A stretch of 40,906 nucleotides of DNA from Rheinheimera sp. (lineage in GTDB: Bacteria; Pseudomonadota; Gammaproteobacteria; Enterobacterales; Alteromonadaceae): positions 1 through 40,906 of the forward strand of contig DMYW01000006.1 in NCBI GenBank assembly GCA_003482455.1, read 5' to 3'. The notes under the pieces are model-generated. The model ran no database searches, was not told the origin of the DNA, and was given only the letters and a program-made list of their open reading frames with translations. Positions 16,234 to 25,564 of this stretch are shown here, one piece after another (position 1 is the first letter of the stretch; each line of letters opens with the position of its first letter). Made by a program: the position numbers and the translations under genes.

Positions 16234-17052
16234 TCAGCCACGCAAATGCAATTGGCGTTGGAACTCGCGAATTTTTTCGACATAGTGACGGGTGGTTTGC
16301 ACCGTCAACACACTGCGGCTGGCATCTAACACTTGACCGCCAAATTCATCGGCCAGTTTTTTCGCAGCATTGTGCATCAAGTTGAAGTTCTGCAGCGCTT
16401 CCCCCGGCCCAGGCAAGGTCATAAACAGACTCAAACCGCGGGTTTGTAGCTTGTCCATATCTTCGATGTCAAACGTGCCAGGATTGAACATGTTGGCCAA
16501 GCTAAACAACACGCCACCGGAGCCTGCTGCATCTTGATGGCGATGGAAAATGTTCATCTCACCGTATTTAAAGCCAAGCGTTAGCAACGAAGGCAACAAC
16601 ATATTGCCGTCGATCTCTTGGTTTTCTGGCACCAACACGTACAGAATTAACACTTCGCTCGGTGCATCTGCAGCGCCTGACGTCGTTTCATTGTTTTGTA
16701 CATCGTCTTGGTCATTCCCTGCAGAGAAACTTAGAGTTGGTTCATCACGGCGTGTTGCTGGACGCTCGCGTTCTTCCAAAATTTGTTTTGCCGGAACTTT
16801 TACTTTGGCACTGCGTGGCGCAACCGTCGGCTGCGGCCGAGGTTGTGGTTTTTCACCTGGTGCTAGTTTGCGTTTTTTACCGACGCCGTATTCGTCAAAG
16901 CCTTCGGCTTTGTCATTGGAAGCATCATCATTAAAAAATTTGTGATCTGCTTGTTGTGAGTCTTTGCGATCGGCCCACCAGCCATGGAGTGCCAAGCCAA
17001 TGATCGCCAACACACCGGCCACAATCAATGCATAACGTAACTCTTCGCCCAT
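16234..17052 (-). CDS. zipA: Cell division protein ZipA
   Basis: Anchors FtsZ filaments to the inner membrane at the division site. 272 residues: N-terminal membrane helix (LRYALIVAGVLAIIGLALHGWW, residues 5-26), then charged and Pro/Gln-rich linker (PGEKPQPRPQPTVAPRSAKV), then the FtsZ-binding domain (about 133-272; LILYVLVPENQEIDG, GFKYGEMNIFHRH and FGGQVLDASRS). Slightly shorter than E. coli ZipA (328), mostly in the linker. It starts 19 bases after smc stops and is probably cotranscribed with it. AAGGTAG serves as the Shine-Dalgarno sequence. Confidence 0.97.
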   Translation of the reverse strand: MGEELRYALIVAGVLAIIGLALHGWWADRKDSQQADHKFFNDDASNDKAEGFDEYGVGKKRKLAPGEKPQPRPQPTVAPRSAKVKVPAKQILEERERPATRRDEPTLSFSAGNDQDDVQNNETTSGAADAPSEVLILYVLVPENQEIDGNMLLPSLLTLGFKYGEMNIFHRHQDAAGSGGVLFSLANMFNPGTFDIEDMDKLQTRGLSLFMTLPGPGEALQNFNLMHNAAKKLADEFGGQVLDASRSVLTVQTTRHYVEKIREFQRQLHLRG

Positions 17053-17071
17053 TACTTCTACCTTTTATTTC

Positions 17072-20000
17072 TTAGGCTTGCGCCATTTTCACGGCGTCTT
17101 CCACATCTACTGCAACGACTCGTGATACACCGGGTTCCTGCATCGTCACCCCCATCAACTGAGCCGCCATCTCCATCGCAATTTTGTTATGACTGATATA
17201 AATAAACTGCACGCTATCAGACATCTCCCGCACTAGGTTACAGAAGCGACCCACGTTGGCATCATCCAACGGCGCGTCAACCTCATCCAGCATACAGAAA
17301 GGCGCTGGATTGAGTCGGAAAATTGAAAACACCAATGATAAAGCGGTCAGCGCTTTTTCTCCACCCGATAATAAGTGGATCGTACTGTTTTTTTTACCCG
17401 GCGGCCGCGCCATGATGGTCACCCCCGTCTCTAACAAGTCATCATCGGTTAAATCGAGGTAAGCACTGCCACCGCCAAACACTTTCGGAAACAGCGTCTG
17501 TAAGCCTTGATTGACCTCATCAAAAGTGGTTTTAAACTTCTGCCGAGTCTCGCGATCGATTTTTCGAATAGCCGTTTCTAACGTATCCAGCGCGGCTGTT
17601 AAATCATCGTGCTGAGCATCAAGATAACTCTTACGTTCGCTTTGTTGGGTAAATTCGTCTATCGCCGCCAAGTTAATCGGGCCTAATTTCGATAGCGCAT
17701 CACTGACCTTTTCCACTTGTTGTTGCATCTGAGCTTCGTCGGCGTCTAGCGCCAGCGTTGGCAGCAGTTCGGCGAAGTTCACCTGCATTTCCCGCAGCAA
17801 TTCCAGCATGTTAGCGGCGCGAACGCGGCACCCTTCAGCGTCTAAGCGCAGGTTTTCTAAGAGTTTTTGCTTTTGCGCACGCATTGAAAGTAAACCCTGC
17901 TGGCCTTGTTCTAAAGTGCGGATTTGACCGTCGAGCGTCTGGATTTGTTGCTCCAACTCAATGCGCTGCAGCTCAGCTTGATCGCGCATTAGCAGTAGTG
18001 CTTGCATTTCTTCCAGCTGCTCGGGGTCGATATCACTGAGCAATTCTTGTTGCGAGGCTAGCTGTGCGCGTTTTTCATCGAGCCGTGCCAGCGCTTGCCG
18101 CGTTTTTTGTTCATGCAAGCGCGCGGCATCCAGCTGTCGCTCCAGCGATACTTGCTCTAACCGCGCTTGTTGCAGCTGCGCATTGAGGCTTTGCACGCGT
18201 GCGCGGCGCTCCGTCAGCAGCTGACTGGCATGCTGCTCGTCCGCTTGTTGCTGCTGGCTGCGCTCATTGTGGCTTTCCAGTTGTTCCGCCAGCAATTCGA
18301 GCTGCAACTCGCCTTGCTCAATTTGCGCCGTTAATAGATTTAATTCATCGCTCAGTTGCTGCAGGCGACTTTGCGTTTGTTGTGCTTGCTGCGCCAGCTG
18401 CTCTTGTTGTTGTGTTAGCAAACGTAATTCGGTGCGCGTGTGTTGGCACTGCTGCGCACACGTTTGCAGCTGTTGGCGCTGCTGCGTTAATTCCGCGCTG
18501 CGCTTTTGTAACTGCAACTCAACTGCTTGCAACTGTGGCTGCACTTGTTCGATTTGCGTGCGTAGTGACTGTTGCTGCGTTTGCAGTTGTGTTTGTTGTT
18601 GCTGCAGTTGCAAGCGCTGCAAGCTCACATCCTGCGGCGCGACCATGACGCTATCGCGGCTAAGCCAATACCCCTGTTGCGTCACCAGCGTCCAAGGCGC
18701 CTGCAGCTGCTGGCGCAGTGTCACATCGTCGGTGCACAGCACAAACTGAAAACTGTCAGGACATGCGCCGTCAACCTGTGACGCCAAAGTTGGCAATGCG
18801 GCCAGTGCCGGCGGTCGCGGCAGTGTCGAATTGCTCGGCAAAATCGCTTCGCTAGTTGATGCGTCACACCACAGCCCTTGCGCCGGGATTGTCGTCGGCC
18901 ATTGGCTCACCCGCAGCGCTTGGTTTAATTGCTGTAATACCGCTAAGGCGGCCGTTTGCCAGGGCGCCCGCACCTGCAGGCTATCAAGCAATCGGCTTTC
19001 GCTGGCCATCGCCGCCAGTTGGCTGTCTAGCTGGCGTGATTGTTTGTCACACATCGCCAGTTCTAATTCGTGCTGCTTGAGGGTCAACTGCGCCTGTTGC
19101 TGCTGCACTTGCAGCTGCTGTAACTCTTGTTCAGTGAAGGCGCAGGCTTGTTCGGCCGCGGCAAGTTGGTGTTGCTGCAGCTGCAGGCTTTGCTCTAGCT
19201 CCGCGGCTGCATTGACTAGCTGCTGCTGGCGCGCCGGTAGATCTGATGATTCAAGCTGCGCCACATCCGCCGTTAAGCGCTGGCGCAATTGCCGTTTGTG
19301 CTCAAGGCCAGATTGCAGCTGGCTATGTTGATTGCGCAGTTGATACAACTGCTGCTCGAATTGGCGCTGCGCCTGGCGCGCCATACTGGCAGCGTCTTCG
19401 GCTTGTTGCAGCTGTTCTTGCAATTCCGCCACTTGCTCATCCAGCAGTTCCAACGTTGGCGCTTGTTCGAGCAGCAGCGCCTCAAATTCGGCAATTTGTT
19501 CAAGCTCGCGTTGCTGGTTATCCAGTTGGTGTTGCACATCCAGTTCCAGCAAACGTTTTTCATCGGCGAGCTCTTGCGAGCGGCGGCGTTGATGCAGCAG
19601 CTGCTGCTCCAGTGCGGCGATTTGGGTGCCGCTGGTGTAAAACCGCTGTTGAGTGTCACTGAGTTGCCCACGCAGCTCAGCCAGCTGAGTTTTCGCTGCC
19701 GTTAACTGCGCAAAAGTACCGCTGTCTTGTTGCTCGAACTGTAACAGCTCTACTTCGTGCGCTTTTAGTTGCTGCTCGGCTTGTTGCAACTGCTCGTTGT
19801 AACGATACCAGCGCAAGCCTGTCAGTTCGGCTTTTAAACGTCGCTCTGCGGCTTTTAATTCTTTGTAACGCTCGGCGGTTTGTGCTTGGCGACGCAATTT
19901 TTCGATATTTTTGCCCAGCTCTTCTCGCACATCGTTCAGCCGCTCTAAGTTGTCGCGCGTATGGGTGATGCGAGTTTCTGTTTCCTTGCGCCGCTCTTTG

Positions 20001-20518
20001 TAACGAGAAATACCGGCGGCTTCTTCGATAAACACACGCAATTCTTGCGGACGTGATTCGATCAGCCGCGAAATCATGCCTTGTTCGATGATCGAATAAC
20101 TGCGTGGGCCTAAACCTGTACCTAAAAAGATATCTGTGATGTCACGCCGACGGCATTTGCTGCCGTTGAGGAAATACAAGGACTGCGCATCGCGCGTCAC
20201 CACGCGTTTGATCGAGATCTCGCTGCGATCGGCCATGCTGCCGCTGATGCGGCCTTGGGTGTTTTCAAACACCAGCTCGACCGACGCTTGCGACACAGGT
20301 TTGCGCTGCGACGAGCCGTTAAAAATGACGTCTGTCATGGCATCGCCACGCAGGTTTTTCGCGCTACTTTCGCCCAGCACCCAGCGTACCGCGTCAATGA
20401 CATTGGATTTGCCGCAACCATTTGGCCCCACGACACAGGTCATTGGGGTTGGAAACGGTACCAAAGTCGGATCGACGAAGGATTTAAAACCGGCGAGTTT
20501 GATTTGTTTAAGGCGCAT
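17072..20518 (-). CDS. smc: Chromosome segregation protein SMC
   Basis: Condensin ATPase that organises the chromosome with ScpA and ScpB. 1148 residues. N-terminal ATPase half with Walker A GPNGCGKSNVIDAVRW (near 32-47); long coiled coil; hinge near 500-620; returning coiled coil; C-terminal half with ABC signature LLSGGEKALTALSL and Walker B FCMLDEVDAPLDD. The coiled coils are extremely rich in Gln and Leu (runs such as LQLQQQQTQLQTQQQ), giving CAG/CTG-rich DNA and several spurious frames opposite. The hinge is poorly conserved compared with Bacillus SMC. Presence of SMC, not MukB, argues against the Enterobacterales/Vibrio/Pasteurella lineage. It is divergent from cysZ. Confidence 0.97.
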   Translation of the reverse strand: MRLKQIKLAGFKSFVDPTLVPFPTPMTCVVGPNGCGKSNVIDAVRWVLGESSAKNLRGDAMTDVIFNGSSQRKPVSQASVELVFENTQGRISGSMADRSEISIKRVVTRDAQSLYFLNGSKCRRRDITDIFLGTGLGPRSYSIIEQGMISRLIESRPQELRVFIEEAAGISRYKERRKETETRITHTRDNLERLNDVREELGKNIEKLRRQAQTAERYKELKAAERRLKAELTGLRWYRYNEQLQQAEQQLKAHEVELLQFEQQDSGTFAQLTAAKTQLAELRGQLSDTQQRFYTSGTQIAALEQQLLHQRRRSQELADEKRLLELDVQHQLDNQQRELEQIAEFEALLLEQAPTLELLDEQVAELQEQLQQAEDAASMARQAQRQFEQQLYQLRNQHSQLQSGLEHKRQLRQRLTADVAQLESSDLPARQQQLVNAAAELEQSLQLQQHQLAAAEQACAFTEQELQQLQVQQQQAQLTLKQHELELAMCDKQSRQLDSQLAAMASESRLLDSLQVRAPWQTAALAVLQQLNQALRVSQWPTTIPAQGLWCDASTSEAILPSNSTLPRPPALAALPTLASQVDGACPDSFQFVLCTDDVTLRQQLQAPWTLVTQQGYWLSRDSVMVAPQDVSLQRLQLQQQQTQLQTQQQSLRTQIEQVQPQLQAVELQLQKRSAELTQQRQQLQTCAQQCQHTRTELRLLTQQQEQLAQQAQQTQSRLQQLSDELNLLTAQIEQGELQLELLAEQLESHNERSQQQQADEQHASQLLTERRARVQSLNAQLQQARLEQVSLERQLDAARLHEQKTRQALARLDEKRAQLASQQELLSDIDPEQLEEMQALLLMRDQAELQRIELEQQIQTLDGQIRTLEQGQQGLLSMRAQKQKLLENLRLDAEGCRVRAANMLELLREMQVNFAELLPTLALDADEAQMQQQVEKVSDALSKLGPINLAAIDEFTQQSERKSYLDAQHDDLTAALDTLETAIRKIDRETRQKFKTTFDEVNQGLQTLFPKVFGGGSAYLDLTDDDLLETGVTIMARPPGKKNSTIHLLSGGEKALTALSLVFSIFRLNPAPFCMLDEVDAPLDDANVGRFCNLVREMSDSVQFIYISHNKIAMEMAAQLMGVTMQEPGVSRVVAVDVEDAVKMAQA

Positions 20519-20663
20519 GCCGCGATGAAGGTCCAGACGTTCGAAAGACTTACAGACTGTAACAAATCAGTTTTTTACTGTCACGGCTAAACTATTGAGT
20601 TTGCAGCAACTCCAAGGGAACATGTCGACTTCTGTTGGCTTTTGTCCAGTTAAGGAGCATTGC

Positions 20664-21374
20664 ATGCACTATTTTTTCCAAGGGTTGAGTTTAATCAACA
20701 CCAAAGGCCTGCGACGTTTTGTGCTGATCCCACTGTCGATCAACTTGGTGTTATTCGCGACGGCGTTTTTGTATTTGCTACAACAAGTCCATGGCTGGGT
20801 CGATTATTTAATGGGCTGGGTGCCAGAGTGGTTAAGCTTTTTATCCTATCTGTTGTGGCCAATTTTGGTGTTGTCGGTGGTGTTAAGTCTCGCGTTTACC
20901 TTCACCATGGTGGCCAATTTTATTGCGGCGCCGTTTAATGCTTTGCTGGCCGAAAAAGTTGAACAACATCTCAGTGGCCATGTATTTCCTGACCAAGGCT
21001 TGCGAGGTTTTTTAAGCGACGTGCCACGGATGCTCAGTCGAGAGTGGACCAAATTTGTCTATTGCATGCCGCGTGCAATCGGTTTCTTTTTGATTTTCTT
21101 ATTTATTCCAGTCGGCGGTCAGATCATTTGGTTTTTATTCACCAGCTGGATGATGGCCATTCAATATCTCGATTACCCCTACGATAACCACAAAGTACCG
21201 TTTCCCACGATGCGCCAAGCGCTGCGTGATGATTGGACTGGCAGCTTTGGCTTTGGCATGACAGTGTCGATTGCCAGCATGGTGCCATTTTTGAACTTGT
21301 TAGTGATGCCGGTCGCGGTGTGTGGCGCAACAGCCATGTGGGTCGACCGTCATAAAGCAAGGCACTTGCCGTAA
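20664..21374 (+). CDS. cysZ: Sulfate transporter CysZ
   Basis: Inner-membrane sulfate uptake protein feeding cysteine synthesis. 236 residues matching E. coli CysZ through most of its length, with KGLRRFVLIPLSINL near the start, YLLWPIL, NFIAAPFNALLAEKVE, PRMLSREWTKF, the signature YLDYPYDNHKVPF and NLLVMPVAVCGATAMWVD at the end. Start ATG 20664 is chosen because AAGGAG (20652-20657) is 6 bases upstream and homology begins there; an upstream in-frame start at 20595 would add 23 unrelated residues. It is divergent from smc; in E. coli cysZ is likewise next to zipA. Confidence 0.95.
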   Translation: MHYFFQGLSLINTKGLRRFVLIPLSINLVLFATAFLYLLQQVHGWVDYLMGWVPEWLSFLSYLLWPILVLSVVLSLAFTFTMVANFIAAPFNALLAEKVEQHLSGHVFPDQGLRGFLSDVPRMLSREWTKFVYCMPRAIGFFLIFLFIPVGGQIIWFLFTSWMMAIQYLDYPYDNHKVPFPTMRQALRDDWTGSFGFGMTVSIASMVPFLNLLVMPVAVCGATAMWVDRHKARHLP

Positions 21375-21393
21375 TGGCTGCTTTCTCCTGCCT

Positions 21394-21421
21394 AACGCCG
21401 CAACCTCGCGGCGTTTTTTTT
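21394..21421 (+). terminator. Rho-independent terminator after cysZ
   Basis: AACGCCGC-AACCTC-GCGGCGTT stem-loop followed by eight T, 20 bases past the stop. Confidence 0.95.
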
Positions 21422-21514
21422 AGAACTTTTTAACCTAAAATACCCGGGCAGCTGTGCCTTGCGCAGCAATGTCGGTTATTTTTCGGGAAATCCCGTGAAC
21501 TGCGCATGCAGCGA

Positions 21515-21543
21515 TTGGTGTTCACGCCACACTTGGGTATAAT
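21515..21543 (+). promoter_or_regulatory. Promoter of the Sua5-type gene
   Basis: TTGGTG (21515-21520) and a perfect TATAAT (21538-21543) with 17-base spacing. The start codon is about 26 bases downstream of the expected transcription start. Confidence 0.7.
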
Positions 21544-21575
21544 GCGCGCCGTTTTTTTGCTCGTTGGAGCCGCTG

Positions 21576-22544
21576 TTGAAAACCCAAATCCTCTCCTCTG
21601 TTCATGACATTGCCACGGCGGCAACGCTGCTTGAGCAAGGCCAATTAGTCGCAGTTCCAACCGAAACTGTATACGGTTTGGCCGCAGATGCACGCAACCC
21701 ACAAGCTGTCGCTGGGATTTTCCGAGCGAAGGGGCGCCCAGCAGATCACCCGTTGATTGTGCATGTTGGCAACGCAGCAGACATCAAGGATTGGGCACTC
21801 GACATCCCTCCACAAGCATGGCAACTGGCCGCCGCATTTTGGCCTGGCCCGTTAACTATGCTGCTGCACAAAGCGGCGCACGTCTCGGATGTAGTCACCG
21901 GAGGCTTAACGACTGTTGGGCTGCGCGTGCCTGCTCACCCCGTGATGCAGCAGTTGCTGCGTGAGCATCAGCTCGCCGTTGCCGCGCCGTCGGCTAATTT
22001 GTACAAAAAATTAAGTCCAACCTCGGTTGAACAAGTGCTCGCCGGCCTTGATGGCAAAATCGCTGCCGTGATTGATGGTGGTGATTGTGATGTGGGCCTT
22101 GAATCGACCATCGTCGACTTAACAGGCCCTGAAGTGCAAGTGTTGCGCGCCGGCCCGATCAGCGCCGAAGAAATTAGTTTGGTGCTTGGCTGCGACGTCA
22201 GCATGCCGCGCGAACACAACGTGGCAGTGCCGGGCAACGTCAAAGCGCATTACCAACCAAGCAAACCGCTGTCGATTTTTAACACCGCAGAATTAGCCTC
22301 GCGATTGAGCCATGCGCCCGCGGATGTGATCTGCTTGTATCTGAGCCCGGTGTTCCAATCGATGGCGAAACCTAGCTGGCAACAAATGCCCGAGCAAAAA
22401 GCCGATTATGCCCGCGCCTTGTATCGCAGCTTGTTTGAAGCCGACAAACGCGCCGGCAGTGAAATTTGGCTGGAACAACCACCCCAACTGCCGGCGTGGG
22501 CCGATGTCAACGACCGACTGCGCCGGGCGCAGCACAAAGGCTAA
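21576..22544 (+). CDS. L-threonylcarbamoyladenylate synthase, long Sua5 type
   Basis: Makes threonylcarbamoyl-AMP from threonine, bicarbonate and ATP, the first step of t6A37 tRNA modification; TsaB in this same window acts in the second step. 322 residues: YrdC/TsaC domain (about 10-200; PTETVYGLAADA, IFRAKGRPADHPL, FWPGPLTMLL, APSANLYKKLSPTS, GLESTIVDL and VLRAGPIS) plus a C-terminal Sua5 domain (about 225-322, beginning with the linker GNVKAHYQPSKPL). E. coli TsaC lacks the Sua5 domain (190 residues). The start is a TTG at 21576 with GGAG 6 bases upstream; the other in-frame TTG at 21564 overlaps that ribosome-binding site. Confidence 0.93.
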   Translation: MKTQILSSVHDIATAATLLEQGQLVAVPTETVYGLAADARNPQAVAGIFRAKGRPADHPLIVHVGNAADIKDWALDIPPQAWQLAAAFWPGPLTMLLHKAAHVSDVVTGGLTTVGLRVPAHPVMQQLLREHQLAVAAPSANLYKKLSPTSVEQVLAGLDGKIAAVIDGGDCDVGLESTIVDLTGPEVQVLRAGPISAEEISLVLGCDVSMPREHNVAVPGNVKAHYQPSKPLSIFNTAELASRLSHAPADVICLYLSPVFQSMAKPSWQQMPEQKADYARALYRSLFEADKRAGSEIWLEQPPQLPAWADVNDRLRRAQHKG

Positions 22545-22586
22545 CCGCCGGGTCTTGCTGCTGACGCCATTGCAGATCTTCAGCAA

Positions 22587-22614
22587 CAAAAAAGCAGCCA
22601 CCGGCTGCGTTTTT
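22587..22614. terminator. Bidirectional terminator between the Sua5-type and mscS-like genes
   Basis: GCAGCC-ACC-GGCTGC stem with an A tract on the left and GTTTTT on the right; it lies between two convergent genes. Confidence 0.8.
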
Positions 22615-22636
22615 AATGATCAAAACGCGCGATACC

Positions 22637-23239
22637 CTAGGAGCCGCGTTTTTTCATCCGCACGACAAAGCGTTCGGGTTTGTCACTGCGCTGACAATCC
22701 CGCACTATCACCGGCCGCGAGACAATTAAGTTATTTGGATACACCACCAAATCGCCGGAATCTTTGCGTAGCACGGTAGAAAACAAATTCACTTCTTCGA
22801 TACGGCCTTCAATCGCGTTCGAGCCATCGACAATTTTGACCTTTTTGCCCTGCGCAAAGGCATTTTGCCCAAGCAGGATAAAAAACGCCGTGATGTTACT
22901 AAGCAGGCTCCAGGCGGCAAACAAAGCGACACCGACGACGGCGATCATGGAGGACGCAAGAACTAACAAGCCCTTGATATCAATGCCCCAAATGATCGAT
23001 AGCACCACCACGAGCAGCATAAACAGCAGAATATGAAACACCACCATAGCGCGGCGATTCATCTCTTCTTTAAGCATGCTTGCCGCGATAGTGCGATAGA
23101 TAAAGGGCGCTATACGGCGACTTAACACCGCATAAAACAAAAATACCAGGCCCGATAAAATAGTCTGGGCTATCTCTGGTTTGTAGTGATCAGTTAAGGC
23201 TTTAAGTTCTTGCACCCAGTGCACTGAACCCTCCAGCAT
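22637..23239 (-). CDS. Small MscS-family mechanosensitive channel
   Basis: 200 residues with three predicted membrane segments (near 25-42, 66-85 and 90-123) followed by the start of an MscS beta-domain (FAQGKKVKIVDGSNAIEGRIEEVNLFSTVLRKDSGDLVVYPNNLIVSRPV). The pore-like helix (VVGVALFAAWSLLSNITAFFIL) and PNN motif are typical. It lacks the large C-terminal cage of E. coli MscS (286 residues), so it is a short form. TAGGAG is 5 bases before the ATG. It lies 40 bases after ycgN and is the last gene of a five-gene leftward operon. Gating and ion preference are unknown. Confidence 0.9.
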   Translation of the reverse strand: MLEGSVHWVQELKALTDHYKPEIAQTILSGLVFLFYAVLSRRIAPFIYRTIAASMLKEEMNRRAMVVFHILLFMLLVVVLSIIWGIDIKGLLVLASSMIAVVGVALFAAWSLLSNITAFFILLGQNAFAQGKKVKIVDGSNAIEGRIEEVNLFSTVLRKDSGDLVVYPNNLIVSRPVIVRDCQRSDKPERFVVRMKKRGS

Positions 23240-23279
23240 ACAGACTCCTATCTATTGCAAGCGGCTGAATAATCAGCCA

Positions 23280-23780
23280 TTAGTCCAAATCGTTTAACGG
23301 CCAGGTTACGATGTGATCTTCGTAATCTTCGAATTTGACCGCTAATTCTGAAATGGTTTTGTTACGCGCCGACATTTGTTTTTTATGCATCAGACTTTTT
23401 TTGCCGTTGTTCAGCAGCGGGTGCCAACTTGGCAAACCACGCCCTTCCATCAACCGACGATAGCTGCAGCTAATGGGCATAAAAAAAATGTCTTTTAAAT
23501 TGTCTTTGGTCAGTTTGACGCAATCTGGCACCAACACGGTACGCATGTCATAACAGTCGCAGCTGCAGTTGTGGCTGTTTAAGTACTGACACGCCACGTT
23601 GGTGAAGTAGACGGTTTCGCCTTCATCGACATAGTCGGTTGGCCCTTCTTGCGCTTCGTCGTCATCTTCAATCAATTTGTTTAAACAACACTTAGCACAA
23701 CCGTCGCAGACCGCTTCCCACTCTTCGGTTGACATTTCTTCTAAGCGTTTGGTTTCCCAAAATTTATCTTCTAAAGCCAT
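23280..23780 (-). CDS. ycgN: YcgN-family cysteine-cluster protein (UPF0260)
   Basis: 166 residues. The cysteine cluster CDGCAKCCLNKL near residues 25-36 and the later Cys residues in YFTNVACQYLN, CSCDCYD, VPDC and SCSYR are characteristic of YcgN, a CxxCxxCC-type protein (formerly UPF0260) that may bind metal or an Fe-S centre; its role is unknown. Compared with E. coli YcgN it has an acidic insert after the cluster (EDDDEAQEGPTD). The start at 23780 forms a TGATG overlap with the upstream gene's stop; an adjacent ATG at 23783 is the alternative. A longer frame to 23966 lies inside the upstream gene and is rejected. Confidence 0.92.
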   Translation of the reverse strand: MALEDKFWETKRLEEMSTEEWEAVCDGCAKCCLNKLIEDDDEAQEGPTDYVDEGETVYFTNVACQYLNSHNCSCDCYDMRTVLVPDCVKLTKDNLKDIFFMPISCSYRRLMEGRGLPSWHPLLNNGKKSLMHKKQMSARNKTISELAVKFEDYEDHIVTWPLNDLD

Positions 23781-24472
23781 CATGCCCTCAATGCCGTCAA
23801 TGACGACGTGGCGCTGACCCGACTGGTCAGTGCATAAAACCCATCCAACGTCAGTGTCAGTTGATCCCCTGCGTAAAGCGGACCAACGCCGGCTGGCGTA
23901 CCTGTTAATACTAAATCCCCTGCTTTGAGGGTAAACCAATGCGACATTTCGCTGATCATTTGGCAAATACCACGGATCATCAAGGCTGCATCGCCGGTTT
24001 GCCGACGCTGACCGTTGACGTCAAGCGAAAAAGTCAGCGCTTGCACATCCGCAATAGCCGACAAAGGCACCAATGGGCCCATCGGACAAGCACCGTCAAA
24101 ACCTTTGGCAATCTCCCAAGGCCGGCCCAATTGTTTTTGCTGCGCTTGCACTGTGCGCAACGTCAAATCCAGAGCTAAACCGACGCCCCAGATAGCCGCG
24201 AGCACTTGCTCAGGGCTGGCTGCTGTTAATGGGGCTTGCAGCAGCACCGCTAACTCAGTCTCGTTATGCACCTCACCGTGGTGCAGCGGAATGGCAAACT
24301 CGGGCGCTAGCGGCACTAGTGCTGTATCTGGCTTGATAAAAAACAGCGCGTCCGGCGCCGTTTTACTGTTCATCTCCGCAATATGGTCTTGGTAATTCTG
24401 GCCAATACAGACCACTTTACCGACCGGCAAAGCAATCGGTTGACCTGTGGCATCCAAATGCTGATAAGACAT
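23780..24472 (-). CDS. Fumarylacetoacetate hydrolase-fold protein (YcgM/FAHD1-like)
   Basis: 230 residues, the single-domain FAH fold. It shows CIGQNYQDHIAEMNS near 22-36, metal ligands in HNETELAVLL (two Glu) and ALDLTLR (Asp), KGFDGACPMGP, and LTGTPAGVGPL near 192-202. Relatives hydrolyse acylpyruvates or decarboxylate oxaloacetate; the exact substrate cannot be read here. It is coupled to ycgN by a one-base overlap (TGATG) and follows the MltB-like gene by 9 bases. In E. coli ycgL, ycgM and ycgN are also adjacent. Confidence 0.92.
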   Translation of the reverse strand: MSYQHLDATGQPIALPVGKVVCIGQNYQDHIAEMNSKTAPDALFFIKPDTALVPLAPEFAIPLHHGEVHNETELAVLLQAPLTAASPEQVLAAIWGVGLALDLTLRTVQAQQKQLGRPWEIAKGFDGACPMGPLVPLSAIADVQALTFSLDVNGQRRQTGDAALMIRGICQMISEMSHWFTLKAGDLVLTGTPAGVGPLYAGDQLTLTLDGFYALTSRVSATSSLTALRA

Positions 24473-24481
24473 ACTCGCCCC

Positions 24482-25564
24482 TTATGGCTTGGCAATGATG
24501 GCGTCAGCCAAATAACCCACGCTGCTGACAAAATAATAAGAACGGTTCCAATGCATTAGCGTCTGATAATTGCGATACGCCAAATAGGCACGGCCTTCTT
24601 TGTCATCCGGCATCACCACAGTTGCTGGAATATCAGCACTTGGCAGCGCGCTGCCGTCGATGTTTTTTAAGCCCATGGTTTTCCATGTCGCAAGCGATTT
24701 CTCCCGCGCTTGCCACCACTCTAACCACTGCGCACGGTTCTTACTGCCTTTGGGGATCACCAGGCTGTAGTCGAAGTTTTCCGGCAATTTAACTTGGCGA
24801 CCCCAGTTTTCGCCCGGGCGCCAACCTTCGGTTTTTAAATAATTGGCAATTGACGCAAACGCATCGCGACGGTTGGTCCAAATGTCTTTGTGGCCATCAC
24901 CGTCACCATCTTGGGCATATTTGACAAAGGCGCTTGGCATAAATTGCGTATGCCCCATAGCGCCGGCCCAAGAGCCTTTCATGTCTTTTAAACTGATATG
25001 GCCTTCGCGCAAAATATCCAGCGCTAAGAAAAACTCGGTGCGGAAAAACTCTTCTCGTCGTCCTTCGTAGGCCAGCGTCGCCAGTGATGAAGGCACTGAA
25101 TAGTTGCCGGTGATTTTGCCAAACGAACTTTCCAGCCCCCACAGCGCGATGATAAACCGGCCTGGCACCCCATATTGCTTGGACAGTTGTTGCAATTCCG
25201 GCTGGTACTTTTCATAGGCCAGTCGCGCTTGTTTGATGCGCCACTCATTCACACGTTTGGGTAAATAGGTATCAAGCGTCTCGACAAACTCCGGCTGGCC
25301 TTTGTCTGCTTTCACCACATGCGGGTGATACTTCAGTGAGCTAAACACCTGATTAACCAGTTTTTTTGGATAGCCACGTTGCAAGGCTTCTTGTTTTAAT
25401 GCCGCGACGTAGGCGTTAAAACCGGCTTCGTCTTTGACCTCATTATTCGGCGTTGCTGCCGGCGGTACTGCGGTGCTTGCTGTGGTGTTGGACGTTGCGG
25501 CACAGGAGGTGGTCAACAACAAACTAGCTACGACCAACCATGGTTTAACCGAGAATTGCTTCAT
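24482..25564 (-). CDS. MltB-family lytic murein transglycosylase, predicted lipoprotein
   Basis: Cleaves peptidoglycan glycan strands to 1,6-anhydro products. 360 residues: signal peptide with a lipobox-like LLTTSC, so Cys21 is the probable lipidation site; a Thr/Pro-rich tether; then the MltB catalytic domain (about 45-355). The catalytic Glu is in ALWGLESSFGKITG (about residue 147). AGAMGHTQFMPSAF and the calcium-site-like DGDGDGHKDIW are conserved family features. The start codon overlaps the ycgL stop (ATGA). It has no PG-binding domain. Confidence 0.95.
   Translation of the reverse strand: MKQFSVKPWLVVASLLLTTSCAATSNTTASTAVPPAATPNNEVKDEAGFNAYVAALKQEALQRGYPKKLVNQVFSSLKYHPHVVKADKGQPEFVETLDTYLPKRVNEWRIKQARLAYEKYQPELQQLSKQYGVPGRFIIALWGLESSFGKITGNYSVPSSLATLAYEGRREEFFRTEFFLALDILREGHISLKDMKGSWAGAMGHTQFMPSAFVKYAQDGDGDGHKDIWTNRRDAFASIANYLKTEGWRPGENWGRQVKLPENFDYSLVIPKGSKNRAQWLEWWQAREKSLATWKTMGLKNIDGSALPSADIPATVVMPDDKEGRAYLAYRNYQTLMHWNRSYYFVSSVGYLADAIIAKP

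Noticed and set aside
18199..19705. Several rightward frames of 130-166 residues opposite smc, some very Cys-rich
   Set aside because: They arise from the CAG/CTG-rich coiled-coil codons of smc on the other strand; no start signals or protein-like composition.
24693..24995. DGDGDG motif in the MltB-like protein as proof of calcium binding
   Set aside because: It resembles the calcium site of Slt35, but binding cannot be shown from sequence; mentioned only as a family feature.
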